NCBI RefSeq assembly: GCF_015234305.1 | Contig: NZ_JADGMI010000005.1 | Span: 310,001-374,000, forward strand | Source: Superficieibacter sp. 1612_C1 | GTDB taxonomy: Bacteria; Pseudomonadota; Gammaproteobacteria; Enterobacterales; Enterobacteriaceae | Direction of reading: 5' to 3' | DNA: 64,000 nucleotides | In this document: piece after piece, positions 1 through 9,166 of the stretch | How the letters are laid out: each line of letters starts with the position of its first letter | Position numbering within the stretch: the first letter of the stretch is position 1 | Translations under genes and position numbers: made by a program | The notes under the pieces: generated by a model | Database searches by the model: none | The model's input: only the letters and a program-made list of their open reading frames with translations | What the model was told of the DNA's origin: nothing

Positions 1-1
1 C

Positions 2-604
2 CAGCGCTATTTGCTGGACGGCGTGATAGCGCTGGTCGATGCCGTTCATGCCGACGCGCAGATGAACCAGTTCACCCTCGCCCAGTCGCAGGTGGGCTAT
101 GCGGATCGCATTCTGCTGACCAAAACCGACGTCGCCGAAGAGACGGAAAAACTGCGTGATCGTCTGACGCGCATCAACGCCCGCGCGCCGATTTATACCG
201 CCACTTACGGCGATGTCGACCTTTCCCTGCTGTTTAACACCAACGGTTTTATGCTGGAAGAGAACGTGGTCGCCGCTAAACCGCGCTTTCATTTTATGGC
301 CGACAAGCAGAACGACATCTCGTCCATTGTGGTCGAGCTGGATTACCCGGTCGATATCAGCGGCGTGTCGCGCGTTATGGAGACGTTGCTGCTGGAGTCA
401 GCGGAAAAACTGCTGCGCTATAAAGGTATGCTGTGGATCAAGGATGCACCGAACCGCCTGCTGTTCCAGGGCGTCCAGAGGCTGTACAGCGCCGACTGGG
501 ACCGCCCGTGGGGCGACGAGCCGCCGCACAGCACGCTGGTGTTTATCGGCGTCCAGTTGCCGGAAGAGGAGATTCGGGCGGCGTTTGAGGAGTTGCGGGG
601 GTAA
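2..604 (+). CDS. yjiA: YjiA GTPase, C-terminal part (5' end outside window)
   Basis: This is the last 200 or so residues of the COG0523 P-loop GTPase YjiA, whose family links GTP hydrolysis to metal handling. The frame is already open at base 2, so the internal TTG and ATG codons here are not starts. The Walker A region lies off the window. What remains has the TKTD guanine-recognition motif near base 120 and the C-terminal domain ending in a conserved LPEEEIRAAF stretch, as in E. coli YjiA. In E. coli yjiA closes the btsT-yjiX-yjiA operon, which fits its position as the last gene before convergent nupX. Identity is confident; substrate and metal partner are not visible. Confidence 0.93.
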   Translation, partial: QRYLLDGVIALVDAVHADAQMNQFTLAQSQVGYADRILLTKTDVAEETEKLRDRLTRINARAPIYTATYGDVDLSLLFNTNGFMLEENVVAAKPRFHFMADKQNDISSIVVELDYPVDISGVSRVMETLLLESAEKLLRYKGMLWIKDAPNRLLFQGVQRLYSADWDRPWGDEPPHSTLVFIGVQLPEEEIRAAFEELRG

Positions 605-638
605 TAAAAGTGCGCGCCAGTTTCCCGGCGCGCCTTCG

Positions 639-1889
639 TCAGGCCATACCGATAAACAAACCGGCGATGGTGGCGCTCATCAGGTTTGACAGCGTTGCCG
701 CCGCCAGCGCGCGCATACCAAGCTGCGCAATTTCGGACGCCCGCTGGGGCGCAATGGCGGAGAACGCGCCGACCACCACGCCGATGGAGCCAAAGTTGGC
801 GAAGCCGCACAGGGCGAATGACACAATGGCAATGGTTTTCACATCCAGCGTTCCGGCTGCCTGTAGATATGGTGAGAAGCTGAGATAAGCCACAAATTCG
901 TTAATCGCCAGCTTTTGCCCAATCAAACTTCCCGCCAGCGTCGCATCGCTCCAGTCAACGCCCATCAGCCAGGCCAGCGGCGCAAGGAGATAGCCCAGGA
1001 GGCTTTGCAGCGTGGCGTCACCAAAACCGAACCAGTCACCCACGCCGCCAATAATGCCGTTAATCAGCGCGATGATCGCCACGAATGCCATCACCACCGT
1101 TGCCACGCCAACCGCGATTTTAGTACCGGTCATCGCCCCGCTCGCCACCGCTTCAATAAGACTTTTCGGCGGCGTTTCGCTAAACGACAGATTATCGAAC
1201 GTCACCTGCGAAGGCTCAGTTGCCGGGCTGAGCAGACGGGCAAACAAAATACCGCCGGGGATCGCCATCAGCGACGCCGCCAGCAGATACTCAATCGGCA
1301 CGCCAAGGCTGGCATACCCAATCATCGTCGAACCGGCAATCGACGCCATTCCACTACAAATGGCGGTAAACAGCTCATTACGGTTCAGGCGATTCATAAA
1401 CGGCTTAACGATCGCCGGGATCTCATTTTGCCCGAGAAAAATAGTGGTGACGGCGACAAAAGATTCGATCTTACTAATATTGAGCGCTTTCTGAAAAATA
1501 CCACCCAGGAGGCGGATCAGTATCCCCATTACGCCAATATAATAAAGTAAGCTCACTAACGCGGTGATAAAAATAATGGCGGGCAGTACTCTAAAGGCAA
1601 AAATAAAACCGGCACCGTCAAATAGCGTATCCATTTTCGGCCCAACCAGCGAACCAAATATAAACGCGCTACCGGCATCGCTATAGGTGATGACCTGATG
1701 AATACCATTGGCTGCCTTTTCCGCCAGCCACTTCCCCGGCGGCAGATAAAGCATCATACCGCCAATAATGATTTGTAATAATAGTGCCGCACCAGTTGTC
1801 CGCAGGCTAATACGCTTTTTATTTACTGACAGCAGAAAAGCAATTGCCAGTAATACCACCATACCCAGAACGCTTCTCATTACTTCCAT
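639..1889 (-). CDS. nupX: NupX-type concentrative nucleoside transporter
   Basis: The product is a 416-residue inner-membrane protein of the CNT (NupC) family, which imports nucleosides by proton symport. The sequence is a series of hydrophobic helices with the family's central GQNEIPAIVKPF segment and a C-terminal half rich in small residues (CGFANFGSIG). Length and sequence match E. coli NupX (YeiM). It lies 131 bp downstream of rihB on the same strand, so transporter and hydrolase probably share a transcript: uptake followed by cleavage of ribonucleosides. The locus sits next to yjiA here, unlike in E. coli K-12. Substrate range is taken from the family. Confidence 0.93.
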   Translation of the reverse strand: MEVMRSVLGMVVLLAIAFLLSVNKKRISLRTTGAALLLQIIIGGMMLYLPPGKWLAEKAANGIHQVITYSDAGSAFIFGSLVGPKMDTLFDGAGFIFAFRVLPAIIFITALVSLLYYIGVMGILIRLLGGIFQKALNISKIESFVAVTTIFLGQNEIPAIVKPFMNRLNRNELFTAICSGMASIAGSTMIGYASLGVPIEYLLAASLMAIPGGILFARLLSPATEPSQVTFDNLSFSETPPKSLIEAVASGAMTGTKIAVGVATVVMAFVAIIALINGIIGGVGDWFGFGDATLQSLLGYLLAPLAWLMGVDWSDATLAGSLIGQKLAINEFVAYLSFSPYLQAAGTLDVKTIAIVSFALCGFANFGSIGVVVGAFSAIAPQRASEIAQLGMRALAAATLSNLMSATIAGLFIGMA

Positions 1890-2020
1890 AATGATGATCC
1901 CTTTATATTGGTCTTTTGGTATGTCTGATATCGTTACGGGCGACCGCTGACTGCCCGTGCCAGGGGGTCAGGCGATACAGCTACCCTGCTCGCCTGTTAC
2001 AGAGGATGTTTACTGGCACG

Positions 2021-2953
2021 TTAGTGATACATCCGCACGCACTCTTCCACCAGTCCCCAGAACCAGTCGGTATCAATAGTGATACCCACTTTCGCGTTCG
2101 CTGGTTTGCCGAGAACGCCCAGTTCATCGCAGACGGTACGGCCATAGCAGGGGCCGCTGTTGACGTCGATCTCGACGTACATCTCCTGGGTTTTAATGCC
2201 CTGCGGATTAATCAGATAGCCGATACAGGTGGCATCGTGCACTGGCCCACCGGCTAAGCCGTAGTTTTCAAACTGGGTTTTCAGGGTGAAATTCATGATG
2301 TCGCTGAATAGCTGCCCCGCGACACCGCCCGCTTTTTCCATCCTGGCAATAACGTCAGGCGTGCAGACGGTCTGATTGGTTAAGTCCAGACCCATCATCA
2401 CCAGCGGCGCGCCTGAGGTAAATACCACGCGGGCCGCTTCCGGATCGGCAAAAATATTAAACTCGGCTGAGGGTGTGAAATTCCCGGTACCATAGGCCCC
2501 GCCCATCAGGATAATTTCGCGGATTTTGGGAATAATCGCAGGCTGCATCCGCATTGCCACTGCAATGTTAGTCAGCGGTGCGGTGGGAATAAGCGTAATA
2601 TCACCGTCGCTGGCCATCAGCGTATCGATAATATAATTAACCGCGTTCGTGCTTTCGGCTTTACGGGTCAGCGGCTCAAATACCGGACCGTCCAGCCCGG
2701 TTTCGCCGTGGATATTATCCGCCACAATCTGTTCACGCATTAGCGGCTGCGGCATCCCTGCGTACACCGGCACGTCAATTCCCAGCTTCTGACAGACGTT
2801 TAAGCCGTTGATCACGGTTTTATCCAGAGTTTGATTACCCGCCACGATGGTAATACCCAGTAAATCAATCGCCGGATGCCGCGCCGCCATCATTATCGCA
2901 ATAGCATCATCATGACCAGGATCGCAATCCAGAATAATTTTTCTCTTTTGCAT
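2021..2953 (-). CDS. rihB: Pyrimidine-specific ribonucleoside hydrolase RihB
   Basis: This cytoplasmic nucleoside hydrolase splits ribonucleosides (uridine and cytidine in E. coli RihB) into base and ribose. It has 310 residues, the normal length. The calcium-binding DCDPGHDD cluster is at residues 9-16, followed by the family's [23 protein letters not shown] region (around residues 150-172) and the catalytic-region histidine in GGPVHDATC. It is transcribed away from yeiL across a 129-bp region holding a perfect palindrome, and toward nupX. Close overall similarity to E. coli RihB makes the call firm. Confidence 0.93.
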   Translation of the reverse strand: MQKRKIILDCDPGHDDAIAIMMAARHPAIDLLGITIVAGNQTLDKTVINGLNVCQKLGIDVPVYAGMPQPLMREQIVADNIHGETGLDGPVFEPLTRKAESTNAVNYIIDTLMASDGDITLIPTAPLTNIAVAMRMQPAIIPKIREIILMGGAYGTGNFTPSAEFNIFADPEAARVVFTSGAPLVMMGLDLTNQTVCTPDVIARMEKAGGVAGQLFSDIMNFTLKTQFENYGLAGGPVHDATCIGYLINPQGIKTQEMYVEIDVNSGPCYGRTVCDELGVLGKPANAKVGITIDTDWFWGLVEECVRMYH

Positions 2954-3053
2954 TTTTTATTTCCTCTGTTAGCTGCTACGTTATTTTCGTTTCATCAACG
3001 GAAAACTAACCCTGTCGATGATTGAATCATAACAACAGAAAACGTATGCTAAA

Positions 3054-3069
3054 TATGAGAAATCTCATA
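3054..3069. promoter_or_regulatory. Palindromic operator between rihB and yeiL
   Basis: TATGAGA-AA-TCTCATA is a perfect 7+7 bp inverted repeat, 14 bp before the yeiL start and 100 bp before rihB. CRP/FNR-fold regulators bind palindromes of this size. YeiL is the obvious candidate for autoregulation and control of rihB-nupX, but this is inferred from position only. Confidence 0.55.
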
Positions 3070-3082
3070 CCGGAAAACTATT

Positions 3083-3772
3083 ATGCAAGAAATAAAAAAT
3101 GACGATCTCAGGCAACAACTGATAAAAAATTCAGGTTATAACGATCAGTTTTCTATTGATGTCATGCATGATACCCGATTATTTCGCATTGTCGCCGGTG
3201 ACTATATTGTGAAAGAAGGCCATCAGCCGATGCACCTCTTTTACCTCGCCCGTGGGCGAGCAAAACTGTATGCAACCCTTGCCAATGGCCGGGTTTCACT
3301 GATTGATTTCTTCGGGGCACCCTGTTTTATCGGTGAAATAGAACTGCTGGATCAGCACCACGAACCGCGCGCCGTGCAGGCACTTGAAGAGTGTTGGTGC
3401 CTCGCTCTGCCAATGAAATCCTTTCGTTCGTTACTATTAAACGACACGCTGTTCTTACGTAATCTCAGTATTGCGTTAAGCCAGAAAAACTACCGTAATA
3501 TTGTCTCCCTGACCCAGAACCAGTCATTTCCGCTGGAGAACCGACTGGCCGCGTTTATTTTATTAACGCAACATTGTGACCTATATCACGAAAAACATAC
3601 CCAGGCGGCAGAATATATGGGCGTGTCCTATCGCCATTTATTATACGTGATCGCACAATTCACCCGCGACGGTTTGCTGGAAAAGCAAAAAGGCGGATAT
3701 GTTATCAGCAATAAAAAGGCGCTGACGGCGCTGGCGCTTGAGATGGAGCCGGAGCACAGGTTTGCGGGGTGA
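3083..3772 (+). CDS. yeiL: YeiL, CRP/FNR-family regulator
   Basis: The 229-residue product has an N-terminal cyclic-nucleotide-binding-type beta-barrel (about residues 25-125, with [20 protein letters not shown]) and a C-terminal winged-helix DNA-binding domain ([19 protein letters not shown], about 175-195). In E. coli YeiL is a CRP/FNR-family member linked to stationary-phase nitrogen starvation. It is divergent from rihB-nupX, as expected for their local regulator, and has a 16-bp palindrome just upstream. It moved together with its target genes to this locus. Confidence 0.9.
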   Translation: MQEIKNDDLRQQLIKNSGYNDQFSIDVMHDTRLFRIVAGDYIVKEGHQPMHLFYLARGRAKLYATLANGRVSLIDFFGAPCFIGEIELLDQHHEPRAVQALEECWCLALPMKSFRSLLLNDTLFLRNLSIALSQKNYRNIVSLTQNQSFPLENRLAAFILLTQHCDLYHEKHTQAAEYMGVSYRHLLYVIAQFTRDGLLEKQKGGYVISNKKALTALALEMEPEHRFAG

Positions 3773-3893
3773 GGGGTTAATGCTTTCAATTGGTTAGCGT
3801 ATGCCAACATTATCCTCCTTCCCCGCTGGCGCCTTGCTTAACCGGGCAAGCATAATTCCGGACAGGATACTTTTCCGGCCTGCCCCACCTCAG

Positions 3894-4058
3894 TCAACAC
3901 ACATCATCCCGCTTCAGCCCCACATCCCGCAGCTGCGCGTCGCTCATTCTCTGCAACACCTTTTTCGCCTGCACCTGCCGACGCCACTGCTTAAACGCCC
4001 GCCAGATCATCACGAAACCGACAAAAGGCCGTTTAGCCCGATTCTCATGAAATTCCAT
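3894..4058 (-). CDS. yjiS: YjiS, small DUF1127 protein
   Basis: This gene encodes 54 residues, the same length as E. coli YjiS. The protein is rich in Arg, Lys and Trp (WRAFKQWRRQ) and ends in the DUF1127 signature LQRMSDAQLRDVGLKRDD. The start is fixed by a purine-rich Shine-Dalgarno stretch (GAGGAGAC) just upstream. DUF1127 proteins in other bacteria affect RNA turnover and phosphate or oxidative stress, but no role is shown for YjiS. It is divergent from yjiR, as in E. coli. Confidence 0.88.
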   Translation of the reverse strand: MEFHENRAKRPFVGFVMIWRAFKQWRRQVQAKKVLQRMSDAQLRDVGLKRDDVC

Positions 4059-4115
4059 CGTCTGTCTCCTCACCCTGTCTGTGAGGCTATTTTCAGATGG
4101 ATCACCCGCAACAAT

Positions 4116-4212
4116 ACAGATTCAAAAAACACTTTTATTTAACATACAGATGACGTACAACGGGATCTGCACGGCGTTAATCGCGCTTATCTGTACTGGT
4201 TTTTGAATCTGT
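4116..4212. promoter_or_regulatory. Nested inverted repeats at the yjiS/yjiR control region
   Basis: A 13-base arm ACAGATTCAAAAA (from 4116) is repeated in reverse orientation at 4200-4212, just before the yjiR start. Inside it, TACAGAT (around 4144) and ATCTGTA (around 4189) form a second inverted pair. Four copies of a TACAGAT-type half site in symmetric order look like binding sites for the MocR-type regulator YjiR itself. Binding is inferred. Confidence 0.6.
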
Positions 4213-4235
4213 ATGGTGAAATAAAAGGATACAGT

Positions 4236-5648
4236 ATGACGCGTTATCAACATCTGGCGAATTTACTGGCGGAGCGGATCGAGCAGGGGCTATACCGCCA
4301 CGGAGAAAAGCTACCGTCGGTGCGCAGCCTGAGCCAGGAGCACGGCGTCAGTATCAGTACCGTCCAGCAGGCGTATCAGACGCTGGAGAACCTTCAGCTG
4401 ATCACCCCGCAGCCTCGCTCTGGCTATTTTATTGCGCCGCGTAAAGCGCAGCCGCCCGTCCCGGCAATGAGTTCGCCGGTACAGCGCCCGGTGGAGATCA
4501 CCCAGTGGGATGAGGTGAATACGCTGCTGGCCGACCATCATGATAAATCGCTGATTGCTTTCGGCAGCGGTGCACCGGATGTCAGTCAGCCGAGCCTGAA
4601 ACCGCTGTGGCGCGAGATGAGCCGCATCGTGCAGCATAATCCGTGCGATGTGCTCAGCTACGATGAACTTTCAGGACGGCAGGATCTGCGCGCGCAGATC
4701 GCCCGCGTCATGCTGGACAGTGAGACCGTGGTAGCGGCAGACGATATCGTCATCACCAGCGGTTGCCATAGCGCTATCGCCATCGCCCTTCTGGCAGTCT
4801 GCAAACCGGGCGATATCGTGGCGGTGGAGTCGCCGTGCTACTACGGCACCATACAGATGCTGCGCGGCTTTGATATTAAAGCTATTGAGATCCCAACCGA
4901 TCCACAAACCGGCATCAGCATCGAAGCGCTGGAACTGGCGCTGGAGCAGTGGCCGATCAAGGGGGTGATCCTCGTGCCGAACTGCAATAATCCGCTGGGT
5001 TTTATTATGCCGGACGCCCGCAAACGGGCGGTGCTTTCTCTCGCTCAGCGTCACGATATCGTGATTTTTGAAGATGATATTTATGGCGAGCTGGCGCGCG
5101 AGTATCCGCGGCCGCGCACGATTAAATCCTGGGATATCGACGGGCGGGTACTGCTGTGCAGTTCATTTACTAAAAGCATCGCGCCGGGCCTGCGCGTTGG
5201 CTGGATCGTACCGGGTCGCTACCGCGATCGCGTGCTGCATATGAAGTACGCCACCAGCAGCACCAGCGTGCCCGCGATGCAAATGGCGGTGACGGCCTTT
5301 ATCCGCGACGGGCACTATCATCGCCACGTACGGCGGATGCGCCAGATTTATCAGCACAATATGGAAACCTGGACCTGCTGGGTGCGCCAGTATTTTCCCT
5401 GCGATATCTGTGTTACCCGGCCACAGGGCAGTTTTATGCTGTGGATCGAGCTGCCGGAAATCGTCGATATGGTCTGCGTAGCAAAACAGCTCTGCCGCCT
5501 GAAAATCCAGGTGGCACCGGGGTCGCTGTTCTCGGCATCGGGGAAATATCGCAACTGCCTGCGGATTAACTGCGCGCTGCCGCTGACGGATAAAAATCGT
5601 GAGGCGCTGCGACAGTTGGGTGAAGCGGTGAGTATTGCGATGGAATAA
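4236..5648 (+). CDS. yjiR: YjiR, MocR-type GntR/aminotransferase regulator
   Basis: The 470-residue protein fuses an N-terminal GntR winged helix (residues 1-70, LPSVRSLSQEHGVSISTVQQ) to a fold-type I aminotransferase domain. The expected PLP lysine is K313 in SSFTKSIAPGLR, with the NPLG motif upstream. MocR regulators sense PLP or amino compounds rather than acting as enzymes. The ATG at 4236 follows AAAGGA with good spacing, and its N-terminus matches E. coli YjiR; an upstream in-frame ATG is less likely. Symmetric TACAGAT repeats upstream suggest autoregulation. The controlled pathway is unknown. Confidence 0.92.
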   Translation: MTRYQHLANLLAERIEQGLYRHGEKLPSVRSLSQEHGVSISTVQQAYQTLENLQLITPQPRSGYFIAPRKAQPPVPAMSSPVQRPVEITQWDEVNTLLADHHDKSLIAFGSGAPDVSQPSLKPLWREMSRIVQHNPCDVLSYDELSGRQDLRAQIARVMLDSETVVAADDIVITSGCHSAIAIALLAVCKPGDIVAVESPCYYGTIQMLRGFDIKAIEIPTDPQTGISIEALELALEQWPIKGVILVPNCNNPLGFIMPDARKRAVLSLAQRHDIVIFEDDIYGELAREYPRPRTIKSWDIDGRVLLCSSFTKSIAPGLRVGWIVPGRYRDRVLHMKYATSSTSVPAMQMAVTAFIRDGHYHRHVRRMRQIYQHNMETWTCWVRQYFPCDICVTRPQGSFMLWIELPEIVDMVCVAKQLCRLKIQVAPGSLFSASGKYRNCLRINCALPLTDKNREALRQLGEAVSIAME

Positions 5649-5661
5649 GTATTAATGCGTT

Positions 5662-5695
5662 GAGGGCTTCAATTTGTACCGCGAAAGAAGCCCTC
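5662..5695. terminator. Hairpin after yjiR
   Basis: GAGGGCTTC and GAAGCCCTC form a 9-bp perfect stem around a 16-base loop, followed on the + strand by ATTATTA. It sits between the convergent yjiR and lectin genes and may serve both. Confidence 0.65.
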
Positions 5696-5711
5696 ATTAT
5701 TACTGAAACAA

Positions 5712-6167
5712 TTAGCCTTGCGACGGTTCTTCTTCAGCCATAACCTCTTCGGCAAGGTTATTTAGCGACATCTCATCCATCGGCACAAATTTCCATTGCT
5801 GGGCTTCCGAACCATTATAGGGATAAAGGATAACCGAGTTACCGTCATACGTTCCGCGACTCAGGCTATCAATAACATGGGTGGTGTATTGTTTATTACG
5901 AATAAAACCCCGGGTAGTTGCCATATCCCACTGCTGGGAGAGTTTACCTTTGCTGCGTTGCTGTAGAGTGATACTTGAGCCGCTGGTATCCATGACCATG
6001 TCATCGCTGGCGACCAGAATAATCTCTCCGGTTTTCATATTTACATTCCAGAGGATTTTTCTTAGCTCCGTATTAATCGGTTTTAATACCAGTGCGGAAC
6101 CTGCCTGCTGATCGGAAATGCCGATAACCATATTCGGGCAGGAAGTATATTTAAAAAAGCCAATCAT
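5712..6167 (-). CDS. Ricin-type beta-trefoil lectin domain protein
   Basis: This 151-residue protein has no signal peptide or membrane helix. Three QxW-like repeats (LWNVN, QQWDM, QQWKF) at roughly 40-residue spacing mark one ricin B-type beta-trefoil, a carbohydrate-binding fold. The C-terminus is acidic. It is a single-gene unit, convergent with yjiR, with a 286-bp AT-rich leader. A free-standing cytoplasmic RICIN domain is uncommon; it could bind an intracellular sugar or be exported by another route. Function unknown. Confidence 0.8.
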   Translation of the reverse strand: MIGFFKYTSCPNMVIGISDQQAGSALVLKPINTELRKILWNVNMKTGEIILVASDDMVMDTSGSSITLQQRSKGKLSQQWDMATTRGFIRNKQYTTHVIDSLSRGTYDGNSVILYPYNGSEAQQWKFVPMDEMSLNNLAEEVMAEEEPSQG

Positions 6168-6402
6168 GATAAACTCCTTGTATGATCGTGTGTCGTAGAT
6201 AGCATCTAAATTAATTTATTATGCGTAACTATGCATTACCGTGGATTATTTCATCGCTACGGCGTAAATGAATAATGGAATAAGATTCAGCGACAAAATG
6301 TGATCGCGATCTAAATATCTGCCCAGACTAAATTTCACAGATAAAATCAACCAATCGTATTAATACTTATAGAGTAACTAAAATAGCAATATTATCTGTA
6401 AA

Positions 6403-6441
6403 TACTAATAATAAAATAAACTCCCCCGTTATCCGGAGGAG
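6403..6441 (-). terminator. Rho-independent terminator of the aldehyde dehydrogenase gene
   Basis: On the - strand a CTCC/GGAG-closed stem with a GATAA loop (6421-6441) is followed by a T-rich run (TTTATTTTATT). It lies 13 bp after the stop codon of the dehydrogenase gene. Confidence 0.75.
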
Positions 6442-6453
6442 CTTTGCAATCTA

Positions 6454-7827
6454 TTACTGATGGCTCACTACCACCAGTTTCTGATTCACAAACTCCTTAA
6501 TCCCTAAATCAGACAACTCGCGCCCGAATCCGGAACGTTTTACGCCGCCGAAGGGTAAGTCCGCCGCCGTATCGGTCAGGGAGTTGATATAGACCATCCC
6601 GGTTTCAATACGCGACGCCAGACCTTTGGCACGTTCAATGTTCTGACTGAAAATTGCCCCGCCCAGTCCGTAGTGCGAATCGTTCGCCAGCTTCACAATC
6701 TCATCGTTATCTTTCACCACGTACACCTGCGCAACCGGGCCGAAAAACTCCTCAAAATACGCCGGGTTATCGCGGGTAATGTGAGTCAGGATGGTTGGCT
6801 CAAAGAAGTTCCCTCGATGTTCAACCGGCTTGCCGCCAATATGCACTTTCGCACCGTTTTTCACAGCTTCATTAACCTGTTTGGTTAATGTTTCCAGCGC
6901 ATCTTTAGATGAGAGTGGACCAAGGGTGGTACTCTCATCCAGCGGATCGCCCAGTTTCACCTCACGGAACGCTGCGGTAAATTGACTGAGGAAGCGGTCG
7001 GCCACTTTCTCATGAATGATAAAGCGTTTGGCGGCGGTACAGACCTGCCCGGCGTTTTGCAGACGCGCCTGCACGCCCACCTTCACCGCTTTTTCCAGGT
7101 CGCTGTCGTCCAGCACGACAAAGACGTCATTACCGCCCAGCTCCAGCGTCGCTTTTTTCAGTTTCTTCGCGGCCTGCGCGGCGACCACGGCACCGGCTTT
7201 TTCAGAACCGGTCAGCGCCACGCCCTGCACGCGATCGTCCTCGATAATGGCGGCAACCTGATCGGATGAGATAAACAGGTTGTTATACGCCCCTTCCGGT
7301 GCACCCGCCTCGTGAACCAGATGTTCGAAGGTCTCTGCGCAATGCGGCACGATGCTCGCATGTTTAACGATAATGGGGTTACCTGCCGCCAGGTTCGGTG
7401 CCAGCACGCGCATCAGTTGATAATACGGGAAGTTCCATGGCTCAACTGCCATCAATACGCCTATCGGATGATGTTCCACCCAAGCCTCGCCCAGTTCAGA
7501 GTCATATTTTACGGGGGCCAGGAAATCTTTCGCATGATCCGCGTAGTAACGCGCAATCTGCGCGCAAAGCGTCACTTCAGCACGGCTTTGTTCAATGAGC
7601 TTGCCCATCTCGCGGCTGGCGATTTTCGCCAGTTCTTCGTTTTGCTTATCCAGCAGATCGGCAAGTTTGTGCAGCACTGGCAGGCGCTGGTCGATATCGC
7701 CTTTCGCCCAGGCGGAATGATAGAGCGCATCGGCTTTTTTCAGCGCGGCTTCCACATCGGCGTCGCTGTGCGCCGGGTATTCTTTAATAAGCTGATTGGT
7801 AAAAGGATTTACTGTCTGGTAGGCCAT
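6454..7827 (-). CDS. NAD(P)-dependent succinate-semialdehyde-type dehydrogenase (Sad/YneI-like)
   Basis: The product has 457 residues and belongs to the aldehyde dehydrogenase superfamily, which oxidises aldehydes to acids in the cytoplasm. The catalytic cysteine is C263 in GQVCTAAKRF and the general base is E229 in LELGGND; the WNFP motif is near residue 131. It most resembles the YneI/Sad group that acts on succinate semialdehyde. The gene stands alone between terminators, so the sequence gives no pathway context, and another short-chain aldehyde is possible. Confidence 0.85.
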   Translation of the reverse strand: MAYQTVNPFTNQLIKEYPAHSDADVEAALKKADALYHSAWAKGDIDQRLPVLHKLADLLDKQNEELAKIASREMGKLIEQSRAEVTLCAQIARYYADHAKDFLAPVKYDSELGEAWVEHHPIGVLMAVEPWNFPYYQLMRVLAPNLAAGNPIIVKHASIVPHCAETFEHLVHEAGAPEGAYNNLFISSDQVAAIIEDDRVQGVALTGSEKAGAVVAAQAAKKLKKATLELGGNDVFVVLDDSDLEKAVKVGVQARLQNAGQVCTAAKRFIIHEKVADRFLSQFTAAFREVKLGDPLDESTTLGPLSSKDALETLTKQVNEAVKNGAKVHIGGKPVEHRGNFFEPTILTHITRDNPAYFEEFFGPVAQVYVVKDNDEIVKLANDSHYGLGGAIFSQNIERAKGLASRIETGMVYINSLTDTAADLPFGGVKRSGFGRELSDLGIKEFVNQKLVVVSHQ

Positions 7828-7942
7828 AATACCTTTCTCCTTATACTAGTGAATGTGCAGCAAAACGTACTGCGAAGAGTATTAAGGGTAGTCAAAACAG
7901 AGTGCAATACCGGGAAAAAGGCGGATAAAACGGAGGTTTCTG

Positions 7943-7970
7943 AAGGCGGCCTACTGATGGATGCCGCCTT
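7943..7970. terminator. Hairpin after the rpn gene
   Basis: AAGGCGGC and GCCGCCTT form an 8-bp stem with a 12-base loop, 34 bp past the stop of the Rpn gene. There is no strong T tract on the - strand, so termination is possible but not certain. Confidence 0.4.
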
Positions 7971-8003
7971 AATATAGATGCACGGTTACGTAACAATGCG
8001 CGG

Positions 8004-8954
8004 TTAATGGCTCACCGCGTCAAGCTCACTCGCAGGGAGTCCGGTAATTTTTAACACCGTGTCGCGATCCAGCCCATTCGCCAGCATGGTGCGGGCGATG
8101 CGCAACGCTTCAACGTGTTTCCCCTGCTGCAAGCCTTGCTCTAAACCTTGCTCTAAACCGTCTTTTAAACCTTCCTGGCGACCGCTGAAATGGCCCTCCT
8201 GGCGCAATCTTTCTGCGAGAGTCATCATCTCCTCCTTATGTTGGGGCATTCGATGGGCAAGCTGACGGAGAAACTCGCGATGGCGAGATACATCGCCGTG
8301 CACCATCATATAGTTAAACAATGCTTTTAACTGATTGTCAGTAGTGTATCCCATCCCCAAAAGTGAGACTAGCGGGTCAAGCAAGGCCAGCAGATCGCGC
8401 CGGCGGATATGTTTGAGCATGAATTCAAGTAGCGCGACGTGCCGGTGCGCCATGATGTCATCATCCGGTGTGACGGTGATATCGACCAGCGGAAACGCTG
8501 TCGAATACAGCTGCCGCGCCAGCGCCGGATCGGCAAATTCATCCAGCCAGCACAGGGAAGACGGATACGGGCTGGTGTCTCCGTGATAAAACAGTATTGG
8601 CACCACCAGCGGCAAGGTTTTATGTCCGGCATCCAGATGGTTCTGCATGGCGGCTATCGCATAGCGCATCATGCGAAATGGCATATGCGCCACCGACGAA
8701 CTTTGATGCTCAATGACCACATAAATATAGCCCTCGCCCGCCGTCGTTTTCATTGACCACAGCATATCGGAGTAATAAGCGCGTAGATCTTCTTCGATGA
8801 AACTGGTGGACTCCGGCTTAAGAGTACGCAAATCGCAATGTTGCCGTAGCGCAGGCGGAAGATGGATCGCCAGAAAATCGCAAACCGACGCTTTGTGCCG
8901 CATAAAATGTTTGAACACCGCATCGTGCGGCGTAGAGGTGGTACTTTGTGCCAT
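8004..8954 (-). CDS. Rpn-family recombination-promoting nuclease/putative transposase
   Basis: This 316-residue member of the Rpn (YhgA-like, PD-(D/E)XK) family resembles E. coli RpnA-E, DNA endonucleases that raise RecA-independent recombination. The N-terminus ([11 protein letters not shown], then [10 protein letters not shown] around residue 80) carries the family's nuclease-core E-x-Q arrangement. The C-terminus has a degenerate [11 protein letters not shown] repeat, typical of the family's variable tail. It occupies the place where E. coli carries yjiP/yjiQ pieces; here the reading frame is full length. Confidence 0.87.
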   Translation of the reverse strand: MAQSTTSTPHDAVFKHFMRHKASVCDFLAIHLPPALRQHCDLRTLKPESTSFIEEDLRAYYSDMLWSMKTTAGEGYIYVVIEHQSSSVAHMPFRMMRYAIAAMQNHLDAGHKTLPLVVPILFYHGDTSPYPSSLCWLDEFADPALARQLYSTAFPLVDITVTPDDDIMAHRHVALLEFMLKHIRRRDLLALLDPLVSLLGMGYTTDNQLKALFNYMMVHGDVSRHREFLRQLAHRMPQHKEEMMTLAERLRQEGHFSGRQEGLKDGLEQGLEQGLQQGKHVEALRIARTMLANGLDRDTVLKITGLPASELDAVSH

Positions 8955-9166
8955 GGCGTTCCGTCACCGGGTAAAACAACGTGATGCGACTCTACCCCTC
9001 AGCGATCTGTACAGCACCTCGCTATTTTCGGCATTGCGAGGAATTACGAAGGAAGATTATGCACGATCGCAACGATTGCCGCTTCGCTGGAATCAGCCTC
9101 GCAAAGTGACACATCTCACCGCGCCGCTATTTTGCGAACCTGCCGTCAGGTTATATGCTTAACCCT

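Noticed and set aside
915-1550. 211-codon + strand frame inside nupX
   Set aside because: It is antisense to a well-matched transporter gene and has the Arg/His-rich composition typical of a GC-skew shadow frame.
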